Assembly (NCBI GenBank): GCA_007258455.2
Contig: VDFB02000002.1
Span: 787,283 to 851,282, forward strand
Length of the DNA stretch: 64,000 nucleotides
Direction of reading: 5' to 3'
DNA from: Sequoia sempervirens
Lineage: Eukaryota; Streptophyta; Pinopsida; Cupressales; Cupressaceae
The notes under the pieces were generated by a model, which worked only from the letters and a program-made list of their open reading frames with translations, did no database searches and was not told where the DNA came from. A program made the position numbers and the translations under genes. The stretch's first letter is position 1. The number at the start of each line of letters is the position of its first letter. Positions 1 to 13,704 of this stretch are shown here, in pieces.

Positions 1-2
1 TT

Positions 3-107
3 GAGGATGTCATATGGGAGGGACTAGAGGTTTTAGAGCATCTAATTTTGCACAACTTGAGCACAAGAAATTTTGGGGAGGGTGAAAATGTAATGTCCCC
101 TTTCTAA
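3..107 (+). pseudogene. 3' end of a gypsy pol gene (integrase C-terminus), cut by the window edge
   Basis: An open frame runs from base 3 to a TAA at 105-107. It begins with a Glu-Asp-Val-Ile-Trp-Glu stretch, which resembles the 'TWED' tail that closes gypsy integrases, and ends in a Gly-rich Glu-Gly segment. A purine-rich tract (71-88) and an LTR start follow directly, which is where the pol stop of a Ty3/gypsy element normally lies. Only the last 34 codons are inside the window, so intactness upstream cannot be judged. The assignment rests on position plus a short weak motif. Confidence 0.55.
71..88 (+). other. Polypurine tract of the plus-strand gypsy element
   Basis: The purine-rich tract TTTTGGGGAGGGTGAAAA lies immediately before the LTR start TGTAATGTCCCC. 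This is the plus-strand priming site position in gypsy reverse transcription. It overlaps the end of the pol frame. Confidence 0.6.
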
Positions 108-1278
108 TTATTTCCAATCGAAGGACATATTAGCCCAATTCCACATTTATAGTGGGTGAAGGTAAGAAATAGGAAATAATTTATTTGATATTTAATTGCA
201 AATTTGAGAGTTTATATAGTTAGGTTAATTAAGTATCAAAAAATAATATTTTACTATTAAAATTGGGGTGTGGTTTTCTTCATGGAGTGTTTGTAACTCT
301 TGTTACAAAATATAGTGGATTTTATGCCATTAGGAGGTATAGATTAAATAAAAGAAATTAATTTAATTTAATTTTCACAAGATGGGTGATGGGATTTTAG
401 GCACATAATTTTAGCTTAAGGAAACTATTAATATGAGGAGGATTTCATTAATTTGGATCTTATTCCAATCTATTCATTTTAATAAAATTGGTTGAATTTG
501 TTTGTTTAGTCAAGATTTTGAGGATGGAAACCCTTAGGTGAGAAGATTAGTGGATAAAAATCCATTGGTTTAAAAATTAAAAGGATGGAAAACCTATGAT
601 TAAATAGGGAAATCTCATTTAGAGGTTGTGTTTGGGATTCATATCTAGTTGTAATTTTTTTCTTATTTTCTACTTATGTGTTTTGTAGGTTTTGGTCAAG
701 GTAGAGTAGAGTTAATTTGATACTTTTTCCATGTGTTTTTATTGTTTTTATTTCTATATATCATCACCTTTTTATTAATTTATCCTTCTATAACATATAC
801 TTCAGCATTGGGAAGTTATTCAAAAAACAAGTGCAAAGTTATAAAATTTGGTGAAAAGAAGGTTTCAATATTTGAATACTTATTTTAGACTTGTTTAAAA
901 TTATATTTTTTTATTTTATTTAAATTTTATTTGATATTTTTATAGTATTTTTCATATCAATCCTCTTGAAGATATATAACAGATTTGAAAATATTGGTGC
1001 AAAAATTATTTTATTACATTATGGTTGTAGAGTGTAATTTCTAGATTCAATCAATTTATTTTTGGTTGTAAATTTTTAATGTTTTATAGAAATTTGTTAA
1101 GTATTTTAATTATATTCATTATTAAATTAAAATTATAAGAAGTTTCTAATTGTTTGGGTGAAATTTTTCCAATTATTATTGCATAGTTTGGATTGAAATT
1201 GTACCTAAAGTTGAGCAAACTTCTATGATAAATTTGATTTGAATAAAATTAATATTAATATTTTTTGGAGTTACTACA
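89..1278 (+). repeat. 3' LTR of the left-edge gypsy element
   Basis: The LTR starts with TGTAATGTCCCC right after the polypurine tract. The sequence up to about 1278 is AT-rich and non-coding, and a CA dinucleotide at 1277-1278 (TTACTACA) is a candidate terminus. The start is well supported. The end is a guess: the partner LTR lies outside the window, and gag-like antisense sequence begins at about the same place. Confidence 0.5.
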
Positions 1279-1960
1279 AGCTATTTTGATCACCTCTTGA
1301 TGAGTGGAAGGCTCCAATACCTTGACCAAACCCTTTAGTTTCTTTGCTACTCCTACAAATAGAAACTCGATTCTCTTCTTAAAAACATCATAAAATTTGA
1401 CCATGATCCTCTAGAGTTGTCCTATTTAGTGCTCCACTAGATAATAGTGTTTTAGCTTAGTGAATTGTCAAAAGTTAATTTCATGATCAACCTTATCAAA
1501 TATTTCAAGTAATCCTTGGTTGAAAATTTATTAAAAGGTAATGATGAGACTATGCCCTTGTGTCACCATGGCATGCTACCACCATTCATCGACCATCCCC
1601 TCTAGGTGAAGAGAGTCAAACTTGATGGCCTCTTCTTCATACAATAGATTTAAAGATAAATAGGTATTGAATTTTTGTAGCTATACATCAAATGAATAAT
1701 TTTTTGTCCCATCATATGTAAGTATATCAACCTTGCTGAAGAATTGTTGTAATTCCTTGTTACCTTGATTTTAAATTATTTTTTCTTAGTTTGAGTGCCA
1801 TTTTGGAGTTTGATGTTGTATAATACAAAATATTATGACCATATTTAACTTATTTATCAAGAGCTCTATATTCTCTTAGCTTAGCTCTAACTTATTCTAA
1901 TGAGTTTTCTTTTCTTTTAAGGATTTTTGACTAGAAGGGATTGGGAGAACAAAAAAAATG
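1279..1960 (-). pseudogene. Decayed gypsy gag remnant, antisense
   Basis: Read on the minus strand, broken frames resemble a plant gypsy capsid region. There is a Trp-Trp pair near 1590, a stretch with Phe-Thr-Lys-Leu-Lys near 1450, and a Leu-Glu-Pro-Ser-Thr-His-Gln-Glu-Val segment near 1300, in the order expected for the capsid domain. Several stops interrupt it, so it is dead. It lies opposite in sense to the LTR before it, so it belongs to a different insertion. No LTRs were found for it. Confidence 0.4.
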
Positions 1961-2141
1961 GTTAATGCCTAATGCACTTCCTCTTTTGGTAGGTGTTTCA
2001 AGAGTTATATTAGATGTATAATCTTTGATGAATTACACTAGCATTTCCATAATGTATTTGAGTGTTTGAGCCATTTCTCTCTAACCCATATTCAACTTCG
2101 TCAATGCTTCAAATATTTCTTAAGACTTTTCCTCCTTTTTT

Positions 2142-3890
<1,749 letters not shown>

Positions 3891-3894
3891 AATC

Positions 3895-5275
3895 CTTTTT
3901 TTGCTAACAAGTATAGTTTCAAGTATGCTACTTTAAGAATTGACCAAATTTACCATATAACATAATAAAAACACAAGCAATAGTCATCCAACAGTATTTT
4001 TTATTATGACAAGGTTCTTTATTTATATATATATATATATATTAATTCACAATATTTTTATGATGGCAAGATTCTTTCTTTACAATTTTCTTTGGTTAAC
4101 AATGTTTCACATTCTAATTTATTCTTGTAATTATAAAATACAGTACTTGAACAATTAATCAACTAGCATATATTATAATGAAAACACAAACAATAGTCAT
4201 CCAAGACTAGAATTTTCTTTGAATTGCGATCAATTTCTTTGTTTACAAATTTATTTGGTTCACAATGTTTCAACTACCATGTTACTCTAGTAAGTCTCAA
4301 ATATCCTATTTGAACAATTGAACTAATACCAATATAGTATAATGAAAGCACAAGCAGTAGTCATCTAGCACTATAATCTACTTTTCATTATGACAAATTG
4401 TTGTGTTTACAAATTTCGTTTGTTCACAATGTTTCACCTACCATGTAACTCAAGTAAGTCTTAAATATGCTACTTTAACAATTGAACTAATACCAATATA
4501 GTATAATGAAAGCACAAGAAATAGTCATCCAGCACTATAATCTACTTTTCATTATGACAAATTATTTTGTTTACAAATTTCTTTGATTCACAATGTTTCA
4601 CCTACCAAATTATTCTCATAAATCTCAAATATACTATTTGAATAATTGACCAAATATCATATAGAATAATGAAAATACAACCAATAATCATCTAACATTA
4701 TAATCTACTTTTCATTATAATACATTCTTTATTTACAAATTTCTTTGATTCACAATCTTATATCTACCAAATTATTCTCATAAAACTCAAATATACTATT
4801 TGAATAATTGACCTAATATCATATAGATTAATAAAAATACAACCAATAATCATCTAGCATTATAATCTACTTCTCATTATAATACATTCTTTATTTACAA
4901 ATTTCTTTGATTCACAATCTTACACCTACCAAATTATTCTCGTAAATCTGAAATATACTATTTGAATAATTGACCTAATATCATGTAGAATAATGAAAAT
5001 ACAACCAATAATCATCTAACAATATAATCTACTTTTAATTATAATACATTCTTTATATACAAAGAAAATTCACAATCTTACACCTACCAAATTATTCTCA
5101 TAAATCTCAAATATACTATTTGAATACTTGACCTAATGTCATATAGAATAATAAAAATACAACCAATAATCATCTCACAGTATAATCTACTTTTCATTAT
5201 AATACATTCTTTATTTACAAATTTCTTTGATTCACAATCTTACACTTACCAAATTATTCTAAACAATAATACCAT
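3895..5275. repeat. Tandem array of ~162-bp units, about eight copies
   Basis: The anchor 'TTCACAAT(G/C)TT' recurs near 4098, 4261, 4425, 4589, 4751, 4913, 5071 and 5233, giving periods of 158-164 bp. Every unit carries the same order: an ACAAATTTCTTTG block, the anchor, a CTACCAAATTATTCT block, a CTATTTGAA(C/T)AATTGAC block, and a CAATAATCATC block. Units in the centre and right (4600-5270) resemble each other more closely than those on the left, as expected from local amplification. The first units contain a short (AT)n tract near 4023-4043, and the last unit degrades after about 5250. Confidence 0.85.
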
Positions 5276-5814
5276 TTAGTATGAGAAAAATACAAACAGT
5301 AGCTAACCAACATTTGAAACATGACAATCCACATGTCAAATTTGTTTGGTTCACAAGTTTTCATGCACCGAATTATTCTCTTAATAATATTCGATTGAAT
5401 TTTAACTTCTTCTTTTTTTTCTCAAATCCTAATCATTTTATTCTCACGTGAGGGGGAATATGCGGAACAAGATTGATTAAAAATATCTTTATTACCTTGA
5501 GCAGCACGGTCTTCACGGAACCGACCACACTGTTTGCTTCACTGTATTATCTTTTAACCTCTTTTCAATAGACATCATAAACAATTTAATTTATCAGTTA
5601 AATGAAAGAGATGTAAGGAGAGGATGGCACGATAGTATTAGTTTTCAACAAACTCTCCCATTCTGTCTACTTTACGTCCATTGGGCATCAAGCCAAAAAT
5701 TCTTGTTCTGTGGTCTTTTTTTTTTTCCGATGCATATAATTTTGAATTGAGATTTTTTTGACATTTGAATTGTTGTTAAAGTCTGTTGGTTCATATTTCT
5801 AAACAATACATACT

Positions 5815-5921
5815 AAGTTTTGACTTGTTTAAGTGATTTGAATCTAAAATCGTACTAATAAGTGGATCTACTACAGAAACTAGTATAATTTCAGATGAAT
5901 CATCTAAACAAGTCAAAACTT
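5815..5921. repeat. Imperfect inverted repeat (hairpin, ~30-bp arms)
   Basis: The left arm 5815-5845 starts AAGTTTTGACTTGTTTA. The right arm 5893-5921 is its reverse complement over those first 17 bases, with small mismatches in the rest. The loop is about 47 bases. It could be a MITE remnant or a small-RNA-type foldback. No target duplication or expression evidence is visible. Confidence 0.7.
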
Positions 5922-6019
5922 AGAACATGAGGCTTCTCACAATTCAAGACAGTGACTGTTCTCCACCATCCAAAATGGTGGCTGTTCTCCACCGTCCAAG
6001 ACAGTGACTGCTCCTACAT

Positions 6020-6211
6020 GTTATTCAATATTAATTCAGACCTTTAGAAAGCAGAGTAGATTGTGCCATCCATGATTGAGACCTGACAGTGTGCAACATC
6101 AGATATATATGTGTGTGTGTGTATACATCATGTTATTCAATATCAATTAAGACTTTTAGAAATTAGAATAGGTGGTGTCATTCATGATTGAGACCTGACA
6201 GTCTACAACAT

Positions 6212-6258
<47 letters not shown>

Positions 6259-6372
6259 CGCTTTTCACTATCCAAGACAATGACTTCTCTCCATATATTA
6301 TTCAATATCAATTCAGACCTTCAGAGAGCTACCATCTGTGATTGAAACCTAACAGTCTGGAACATCATATAT
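6020..6372. repeat. Three diverged copies of an 80-90 bp unit separated by TA/TG tracts
   Basis: Copies begin near 6020, 6131 and 6296 with TTATTCAATAT(T/C)AATT and end in a GATTGA-AACCTRACAGT..AACATCA block followed by a TA- or TG-rich microsatellite (TG tract near 6110, AT tract 6221-6252). Just before them, GACAGTGACTG and CCACC(A/G)TCCAA motifs are also repeated (5940-6010). Confidence 0.7.
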
Positions 6373-6540
6373 ATCTGTATAGGAGTTTAACCATGTGATA
6401 AGTTATATATTTGACTTCAGCCAAAATAAAATCGATAAAAAGATAATTGTATTTGTCTATATATAGAGTAGTTAAATGGAGAAGAAGAGGCGTAGAAATC
6501 AAATCACCTTAATTGCTTTCTACTCAGTCGACATGACAAC

Positions 6541-6855
6541 ATGCCAATTTGTTTACCTGAAGATACCCACATACCTATATTGTTGAACTATAGGTTCCGA
6601 GTTCTATGCTTAGGAATTTGGTCTCTGAACAAAACTTCTAAATCCAGCTCAAGCATTCAAATACAAAAGGAACTCTATTGTACTACGTTGTCGTGGGGTA
6701 TAAAGGCAGTGGGATCCCTCAATCCAATGAGTAGACAAGGAACCCATCTTCATACTTTTGCTTTTGTGGATGCTTGCAATTACGTGAAAATATTTTTGCA
6801 TGGGTGTTACATAAATACAAACTTTGTATCAATGCTCAGTGGTTTGACACCATGA
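6541..6855 (+). CDS. Hypothetical 104-residue ORF, doubtful
   Basis: An ATG-to-stop frame of 104 codons with a more balanced composition than the AT-rich surroundings. I recognise no domain. There is no visible signal peptide, membrane segment or repeated motif. The stretch 6480-6860 is slightly richer in GC than its flanks and could be a decayed exon, but there is no supporting splice or promoter evidence. Chance is a reasonable alternative. Confidence 0.15.
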   Translation: MPICLPEDTHIPILLNYRFRVLCLGIWSLNKTSKSSSSIQIQKELYCTTLSWGIKAVGSLNPMSRQGTHLHTFAFVDACNYVKIFLHGCYINTNFVSMLSGLTP

Positions 6856-6859
6856 TAAT

Positions 6860-7560
6860 GCTGATTTAGTTATTGCCTATTGTATTGTGAGATTTTGTAT
6901 GATTATAATTATTGGAATATGGAATAAGGAGCTGAATCCACAAAATTGGAAAGAGTTAGGTACTAAATTGTCAGAATTTAATCCTTATAATATCAATGTT
7001 TTATAAAATTGTTAATCTCATGTTTTTTAAACTAGATGGTATGATGGGTATAGGAAGATTGTACTACCTTGGAGTGTCATTAATTAGAACAATCAAGTAT
7101 GTGATGAAGGTACATCATAGGATATGATTAAAAATCTATTTTTCAATGTTATAATTATTTGGATGTATTATTAAATTATGATATACAATTTGTTAAGAAA
7201 GTAAATGAACTTAAAGTTTTTGATGACAAAAGTAAGTATAATAATAAGAATAAAAAAAAATTGAAAAAAACTGTAAGGTTATAGTTATTTTAATAATTAA
7301 AAAGTAAATATAAGAAAATGTAATATTATGTAAATAGATGAAGTATAAATATATAGTTCTTTTATATGTATGAATTAGGATGATACATGTCTAAGAGTTT
7401 ATGGATTAATTCAAATAGAGGGTTAATTAATCTAGTCAATTGAGATAAATCTTACCTTGATTAGATAGAGGTGGCACTTAATTATCGTCAATCAAGCATT
7501 GATAAGGTAATTCTTCCACTTAATGGAAAAGCTAAATGATCATATTATCCTAAGTAAAAT
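6860..7560. other. AT-rich intergenic stretch
   Basis: No gene or repeat boundary recognised. The sequence is AT-rich with A-tracts. It ends where the E1 LTR begins. Confidence 0.55.
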
Positions 7561-8122
7561 TTTAATGCACCAAGCCTCACACCTAGTACATTGGCCAATT
7601 TTTTTTGTGGAAGTAACAATATAAGAATGACTCTTAGCAAAAAAATATGACACTCACATGCTACACTAGACACTAACATGCCTACAAAGAATCATGTCAA
7701 GAACAATGATGCAAAAGAAATAATAAGGTTTTATGGTGACATTTTTGTCATGCACAAAAAGACATCAACTGCACTTATTAGAAATCAACATTGCTCCAAG
7801 AAAGGTGGCACAAGTTGAATAATTGTCAATTGTGTGCCAAAGTGTCCATGATGAACCTAAAAGGGATTAGTACTACACCATACTTGTAATTAGGTCCTAA
7901 CCCACAATCACTTTCTCTCATGAACACAACAAAAGGGTAGGATGAAGGAATCATCTACCTAAAATTCACTCCCTCAACACACTTGTTGATGCTCACAATA
8001 CCAAATAAAATCTATGCAAGAGGTAGGATAACTAGGAGATATGACATCTCAACTAGATATAATGACCACAAATTTCTTATGTGCGTAACACACAAAAACA
8101 AAAGGGTGAAATGTCCCCCTCA
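7561..8122 (-). repeat. E1 3' LTR
   Basis: It aligns by eye with 25856-26419 over its full length, including CCAAGCC near the start, a GTGTTACTACACCATA-type block, an ACAAAAGGGTAGGAT block and a final CCCCTCA. The probable original terminus TGTAAT has decayed to TTTAAT. On the minus strand this is the downstream LTR. Confidence 0.7.
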
Positions 8123-9769
8123 AAGACACCCATATAGAAGGAAAAATAAGAGAGTCATTATATCCTTCCCCTAGGTCTAGGCTTACTCTTGGAAGCCTTC
8201 AAAAAGGTGGGAATGAAGTAGCATCAAGTGGATCCCACTAGATCCTTACCTAATCTAGTTCTCATCTTTGAAGTCCCAAGCTTTAATGTTGCAATATATG
8301 AATAAGCTCCAAAGAAAGGCGTATGCTCTCCTCAATACAAGGTAACCTTACAAGAACATGTGTCATATTTGGAAAATATTGTTCAAGAATAAAAATATGG
8401 AGTTCACATTAGGGATATGTGAGAGGTTGGATGACAAGGAAATTTGATTAAAAAAATAAACCAATCCTCTAAAGGATCTCAAAATTCCCAAAAAATATAG
8501 TGTAATCTTAGAACCTTTTCCATAAAATAATGAGATATTCTTTAGTTGCACTCTCAAGAACATACAATCACCCATGGATAAATATCAATACAATCTCTTC
8601 ACGTTGACATACTTCTTTTTCCTATCTTGGACAATCAAGAACTTCTCTATAATTAGAACTAATTTTTATTCCATATCTTGAGGCATATTAGGACCCAAAA
8701 TAGATCAGTCCTCCCACCTATCCCAACTCAATGGAGTATGATAAGGCCAACCATAGAAAGAATAAAATGGTGTCATAATAAGAGAACTATGGCACCCATT
8801 ACTTTAGGAAAACTCAACAAGGTATAGATAGTACCTCCCATTCGTTTGCTAGTCTATCACATACATGTGAAGTATGTCCTTAAACACCTAATTGAATCTT
8901 CTCATTTGGTTATATATTTCAAGATGGTAGGAAAAAATATAATTATGTTGAGCACCCAAAGAATTCTATAAAGATTTCTACAACATATATGTGAACATTA
9001 GGTGATGATCTTAAATCAACCTATGTGGCACTCCATACAAGTGCATAATATACTCCATAAAGGTACATGCCATAGATGTAACACTATAATATGATAAATA
9101 GGTGAAAATGTCTAACCTTGGTCAACTTGTCCACCATCTTCATGGTAGTATCATGATGATGTGAATACATTAAAAAAATAACAATGAAATCTAAGAAAAT
9201 TGTATCCATTTCTACTTGGGAATAATATGCAACTATAGGAGACTTCCTAGATATTGATGATGTACCACCATACTCTAATACTCCAAGAATCTAGCCACAA
9301 ATTGGAAAGATTATGCCTTATCCTTGTCAACTAGAATAATTTCCTAAGGTTAGTATGCATTTTATTTACACTATATGTGTTGCATATGGTGCAGGATGGA
9401 TCTTAGATATTGCAACCATGTAAGGATCACAAAAAAAAGAACATAAACATAATAGATTTCATAATAATCTTAGTTTAACTATAATGAATAGCTATAATAC
9501 CTATCCATAATGGATCTCTATGACTCAATCTATGCTCTAACCTCCTGATATTATGGATCCTATAGAAGTTTCTCCAGTACACAAATATGTAGATATGTAC
9601 TTAAGTTCAAAATCAAGATCTCATGACATTTATTTCTCAAGGAATGAATAACCATGTTCTACTTCCCTTTGATTTATTGAATATAAAATTATTACTCACA
9701 AAGTAATTTCATCCATCAATACTAAAAAAATTAAATTTCACAATGTGAATATACTATGATGATCGATAT
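8122..9769 (-). pseudogene. E1 integrase and RNase H C-terminal remnants
   Basis: Minus-strand translation of 8600-9100 gives a degraded integrase core tail: segments equivalent to the end of the catalytic core and the 'VG..IG..ELF' C-terminal portion can be followed through many stops. At 9500-9769 the frame matches the C-terminal RNase H area, beginning with the conserved Asp-His right at the E2 insertion point. It is not functional. The ORF at 8363-8575 is a chance survivor of this decay. Confidence 0.5.
9765..9769. repeat. Target-site duplication of E2, left copy (GATAT)
   Basis: GATAT lies directly before the left E2 terminus TGTGGATAC and is matched by GATAT at 23116-23120. Taking out E2 and one copy reconnects the E1 RNase H frame through the Leu-His-Ile / Asp-His motif, an independent confirmation of the boundary. 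Confidence 0.85.
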
Positions 9770-10202
9770 TGTGGATACAGGAAATGGATGTTGCACTTCC
9801 ATGTCCACAAAATGGAATAAAGGAGAGAGAGAGATCTAATTTCACAATGCCCACACTCAAGGGTACCTTAGAGATCTCAACCCAATGAAGGATGTGAGAG
9901 ATCTAATTATAAGATATACTTGGGGATGAATGAAATAAGAAAGGGGTTCAACACCAAGTGTAAACTTGGAAAATGCAAAATGTTTGAAAACATAGTGTAG
10001 TATGCAAAAATACCTAAAAAATGACTTAGAAATGAAAATAAAGCAAAGTAGAAAGCTACAAAACACAACATGTGTACCTAGAAATGTGTTGAAGACTGGA
10101 AATAGCTCTAGAATTCTGAAAATGCTAATTTTTAAGACTGGTGGAACTCATTTGCCATCCTAGATGAATTAGTCCTAGATCTAGAAAATTGTACCAGATG
10201 GA
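9770..10202 (-). repeat. E2 left LTR, outer (U5) part, inverted
   Basis: The reverse complement aligns with about 22690-23115, including the block around GTTTTCAAACATTTT and TTTACACTTGG and the end TATCCACA. It stops at 10202, where the E3 terminus TGTAGAGC begins; the rest of this LTR resumes at 17940. The ORFs at 9857-10066 (minus) and 22834-23028 (plus) are simply the same LTR sequence translated and are not genes. Confidence 0.85.
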
Positions 10203-11340
10203 TGTAGAGCAAGGTGATTAGGCTTAAAATAACTCTAACTAACAAGGTTTCCAAGTCTACAAATCCTTACACGAGTTGATTCCTTCACAAACAAACCACC
10301 ATGCTTATAATAGTCTGCATCGCCTTTTCTTTGCATATATTTTAGAGAAGACCTAAATTGGTCAGAACCTTCACACTTTTAGACACCCATTATATTGCTA
10401 TTCAAAATATCAACCTATCTCCTAACTTTTTTTTGGAACATTCTCTTCAAACTAAGCCTTAAATGTTGAATTAGGCCTAAATAGGCCACTTTTACAAAGG
10501 AAGGATGCTCAAATCAACTCCTAAACTCCTAAACTCTTCAACAATAGACTCCTTAGGTCATATAGGGTTGGAACCAACAATTTTTTTCATCAAATCTTCC
10601 TAAAAATATGCTATCCTATCAAATCTTGACCAAACTAAACCTAGCACTTAAGGATTCTAGACTAAGGCTCATGAAAAACCCTTACAAACACCATCACCCT
10701 ACCCTAAAACTACCCAAAAAAAGAGCACACTTAGAAGGTCCATTCCACCAATTTTTATAATTTTCCTATGGTGGAATGGCCTGTTCTTACATGTTTTATC
10801 TCAAAACTCTTGAAACCATAACCAGATAGAGCACTTACAAAAATCTACTTCAATATCACTCAAATATGAATGAAATTCAACAAAATAGGATTCAAATGAA
10901 AGTAGACATCAATCTCTATCAATTCACATGAGTCTCAGATGATTATGTTGTTGTATGAGGCTGTACAAGTTTAGAAAACACATAGTTCTCAACAAAAAAT
11001 AGTATCTCCTTTATTTTCTCACTCCAAAAATCATCAAAAACCATGCCTCAAATATCTTAGAGGATTTTAAACATGTTACCTTCAAATTCCAATGGTCCCC
11101 AACTGATTTTTTGAATGAGTGACTGTTGGTATTCCAATACAAGCCAAATTTGACACATTACTATGAAGTTTTACATTATTCTTCATATATTTTTAACAAA
11201 TACCTACAAGACCCTACATGACCTTTTTTACATTTAAATTGGTCTAATAGAGCTTATTTTCATCATGAAAATACACAAAAACAAAAACAAGACTCCATAA
11301 TGCATCATCAAACCAAAATTGTTTGGGTGCTCCTGCACCA
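10203..11340 (-). repeat. E3 3' LTR
   Basis: It is a direct copy of 16794-17939: same start (TGTAGAGC...GTGATTAGGCTT against TGTATAGAAGGGTGATTAGGCTT), same end (GGTGCTCCTGCACCA). The copies differ by many scattered substitutions, clearly more than the two E5 LTRs, so E3 is older than E5. Confidence 0.9.
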
Positions 11341-12366
11341 TACAACTGAGGTGGAAAAGATTTCATTCTCCTGATGAAATGAGTTCATGGACAAAGAATC
11401 CATGTTGCTTTATATCCTCCTATGACATAAATGTAGCATCTTCATTTGGTAGCCCATTTCATTTGACCAATTATTCATTATACACTTTCTTTCCATTCCT
11501 CTTGATCTCCCCTGTATCCAGTATGCTCTCTAGCTTCATTGGTTGGTTGGGTGGTAGGTATTTAACTCACTCATCATATTCAAATCCTATTGCATCTACT
11601 TTTTCACCTACAACCATAGTATGGGTATGTGTAGGATCATCATGGGAAAACCATACCCTTAAGTGGTGAAAATTTTAGAAAACCAAAGTTAAGCAACTTG
11701 ACTAAAAAATTTGAATAAGTTATCTATATTATTTCAAAAATATGTAAGAATAGAATTTATAGAAAATTGAATGTATCTTCTAAACTACTGGGTTTATTTA
11801 AAAAATTACTTGGTGAGAATTTGAAATTTCAACACAATAGCACTTAAATTTGAGGGAAAAAATAAGAAGTAGGTGTTTTTTGACCATCCTAACCACAATA
11901 AAATGATAATATTTTCTTATATATTTTAGATATAAGCAGAGGAATCATGGCTCAATGTGATGCATATTTTTTTGTAATTTTTTTCCAAGTAAATAATTAA
12001 TTATGATTTTTTTATTACAACTTTTAAAAAATATAAAAACGTATATGTCTGACACCTTATCTTGGTCAAAACTTCATGAAATTCAATTTTTTTGTCATCC
12101 TATAGTATGAAAAGCATAGAATGTGACACATTTTTCAGATTCAAAAAATGTGATACCATTTGAAAGTTATAAATGTTTCTCAATCAGCCTATCAATCAGG
12201 ACTTTAGTCATGATTCAAATAGAAAATGGATAATAATTATTTATTAAATTCAAAGTAAAGAATAATTTATATTGGTAGAAAGCTGAGAATCTCGTTTAAA
12301 GACCCTTTTCATTTCATCAATTTTGGGTTAAAAAAAATTGTCATCTGCATACCCTACACATACCCA
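11341..12366 (-). other. E3 3' non-coding region between integrase and 3' LTR
   Basis: About 1 kb without a supported frame; the ORF at 11319-11669 crosses the LTR edge and is spurious. The part 11640-12412 has an inverted partner at 61521-62300, showing this is a genuine segment of the element family. No clean polypurine tract is visible beside the LTR. Confidence 0.7.
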
Positions 12367-13647
12367 TCATATCTCTACTTTTTGGTCCATCATGAACCTG
12401 CACATAGTTGTATTCTTACAAGGATAAAGATCAATAACATTAAATATAAGTGAGATAACAACTTGAGGAGGGAGTTCTATCTCATAATTATTTTTCCCAA
12501 ACTTGTGTGCCACCCTACAAGGATCAATCTTTCTCATCATTATCTTGGTATATTTTCCTTTAGGTAACCTCTCTTTCTTGAGATGTGCATGAACCATGTC
12601 CCCAACCTTGTACTGAACATCCTTCCTTTTCAAATCCGCACTCTTTTTATATTTCTCCACACTTTTCTTTAGATTCTCCTTGACATGCTCATGCATGTCC
12701 TTCATGGCTATGGAAAATTCTTCCCTTGTTGCACTCATTTTCTCCATATCCTTCAGATCTTTGAGTTCATATATCCCTATTGGAATCCTTCCTATGCTCT
12801 GGTTGATGGAATCATTATATGCATATTCTACTTGAGGAAGCATGAGATCCCATGATTGACCATGTTCCTTGGTAAGACACCTTAACAAGTTCCCAAGTGA
12901 CCTATTTACAACTTCAGTTTTACCATCTGTTTGTGGATGGTAGCCTAAACTTAATTCTAGATTTATTCCTAGCTTTTTCCACAAGGTCCTCCAAAAGTTA
13001 CCTATGAATTTGGAATCTCTATCAGACACAATGGTCAAAGGAAGTCCATGAATCCTTGCACTCTCCTTGAAAAAAAACTAGCTATGTGAGATGCATCATT
13101 TGTAATCTTGCAAGAAATGAAATGGGCCATCTTGCTAAACCTATCAAAAACAACATGGATACTATCATACCCTCTTTGTGTCTTAGGAAAACCCAAAAAA
13201 AATTCCATGCTAATTGACTCCCATGGGCGGTTAGGTATAGGAAATGGTTGGTAGAGTCTTGAATTGGAACTTGACCCTTTAGCTCTTTGACATATCCCAC
13301 AACTCTCTACAAACTTCTTAACATCCACATGTATCCTTGGCAAGGAACCTTTTCACCTGCTCTAAAGTTTTATCAAACCCAAAGTGTCCACTCAAACTAG
13401 CACAATTCTTCTCCCTTATCAAATTTTCCCTCATAGAGAATTTTGGAACACACAACTGAGCCCCCTTGAATAGAAAACCATCGTGTAACACAAAATCAGA
13501 ATACTCACTGTGAAAAGCATCTTGAGATTGACTGCAAACAACAAATGCATCTTTGAAATCATCATGATCATTATACATACCTTTTAGTACATCTATCCCC
13601 AAACTTTGGAGTTGTATCTCTTGCACCATCATAGATCTCCTACTCAA
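12367..13647 (-). pseudogene. E3 integrase (broken)
   Basis: Three overlapping minus-strand frames cover one integrase. The zinc-binding N-terminus has Leu-Ser-Gly-His-Phe-Gly near 13400 and a Cys-Gly-Ile-Cys pair near 13290. The core has Tyr-Asp-Ser-Ile and Asp-Arg-Phe-Ser-Lys-Met near 13150, Ser-Asp-Arg-Asp-Ser-Lys-Phe near 13015, and Gln-Thr-Asp-Gly-Lys-Thr-Glu-Val-Val near 12920. The last two supply the second Asp and the Glu of the DDE triad. The first catalytic position, normally Asp in a 'SMDF' motif, is Glu ('SMEF', near 13200). Frames shift near 13330 and 13040. The protein would insert cDNA into chromatin; this copy cannot. Confidence 0.9.
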
Positions 13648-13704
13648 GGCATCAACAACCTTATTTTATTGTCCCTTCTTATGATTTATTGTAAATGTGT
13701 AGCC

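Noticed and set aside
3895..5275. CRISPR-like array
   Set aside because: The units are ~162-bp tandem repeats without short constant repeats and variable spacers, in a plant genome.
9857..10066. Similar 60-70 residue ORFs at 9857-10066 and 22834-23028, apparently a conserved small protein
   Set aside because: Both are translations of the same U5 part of the two inverted E2 LTRs; the likeness comes from LTR identity, not protein conservation.
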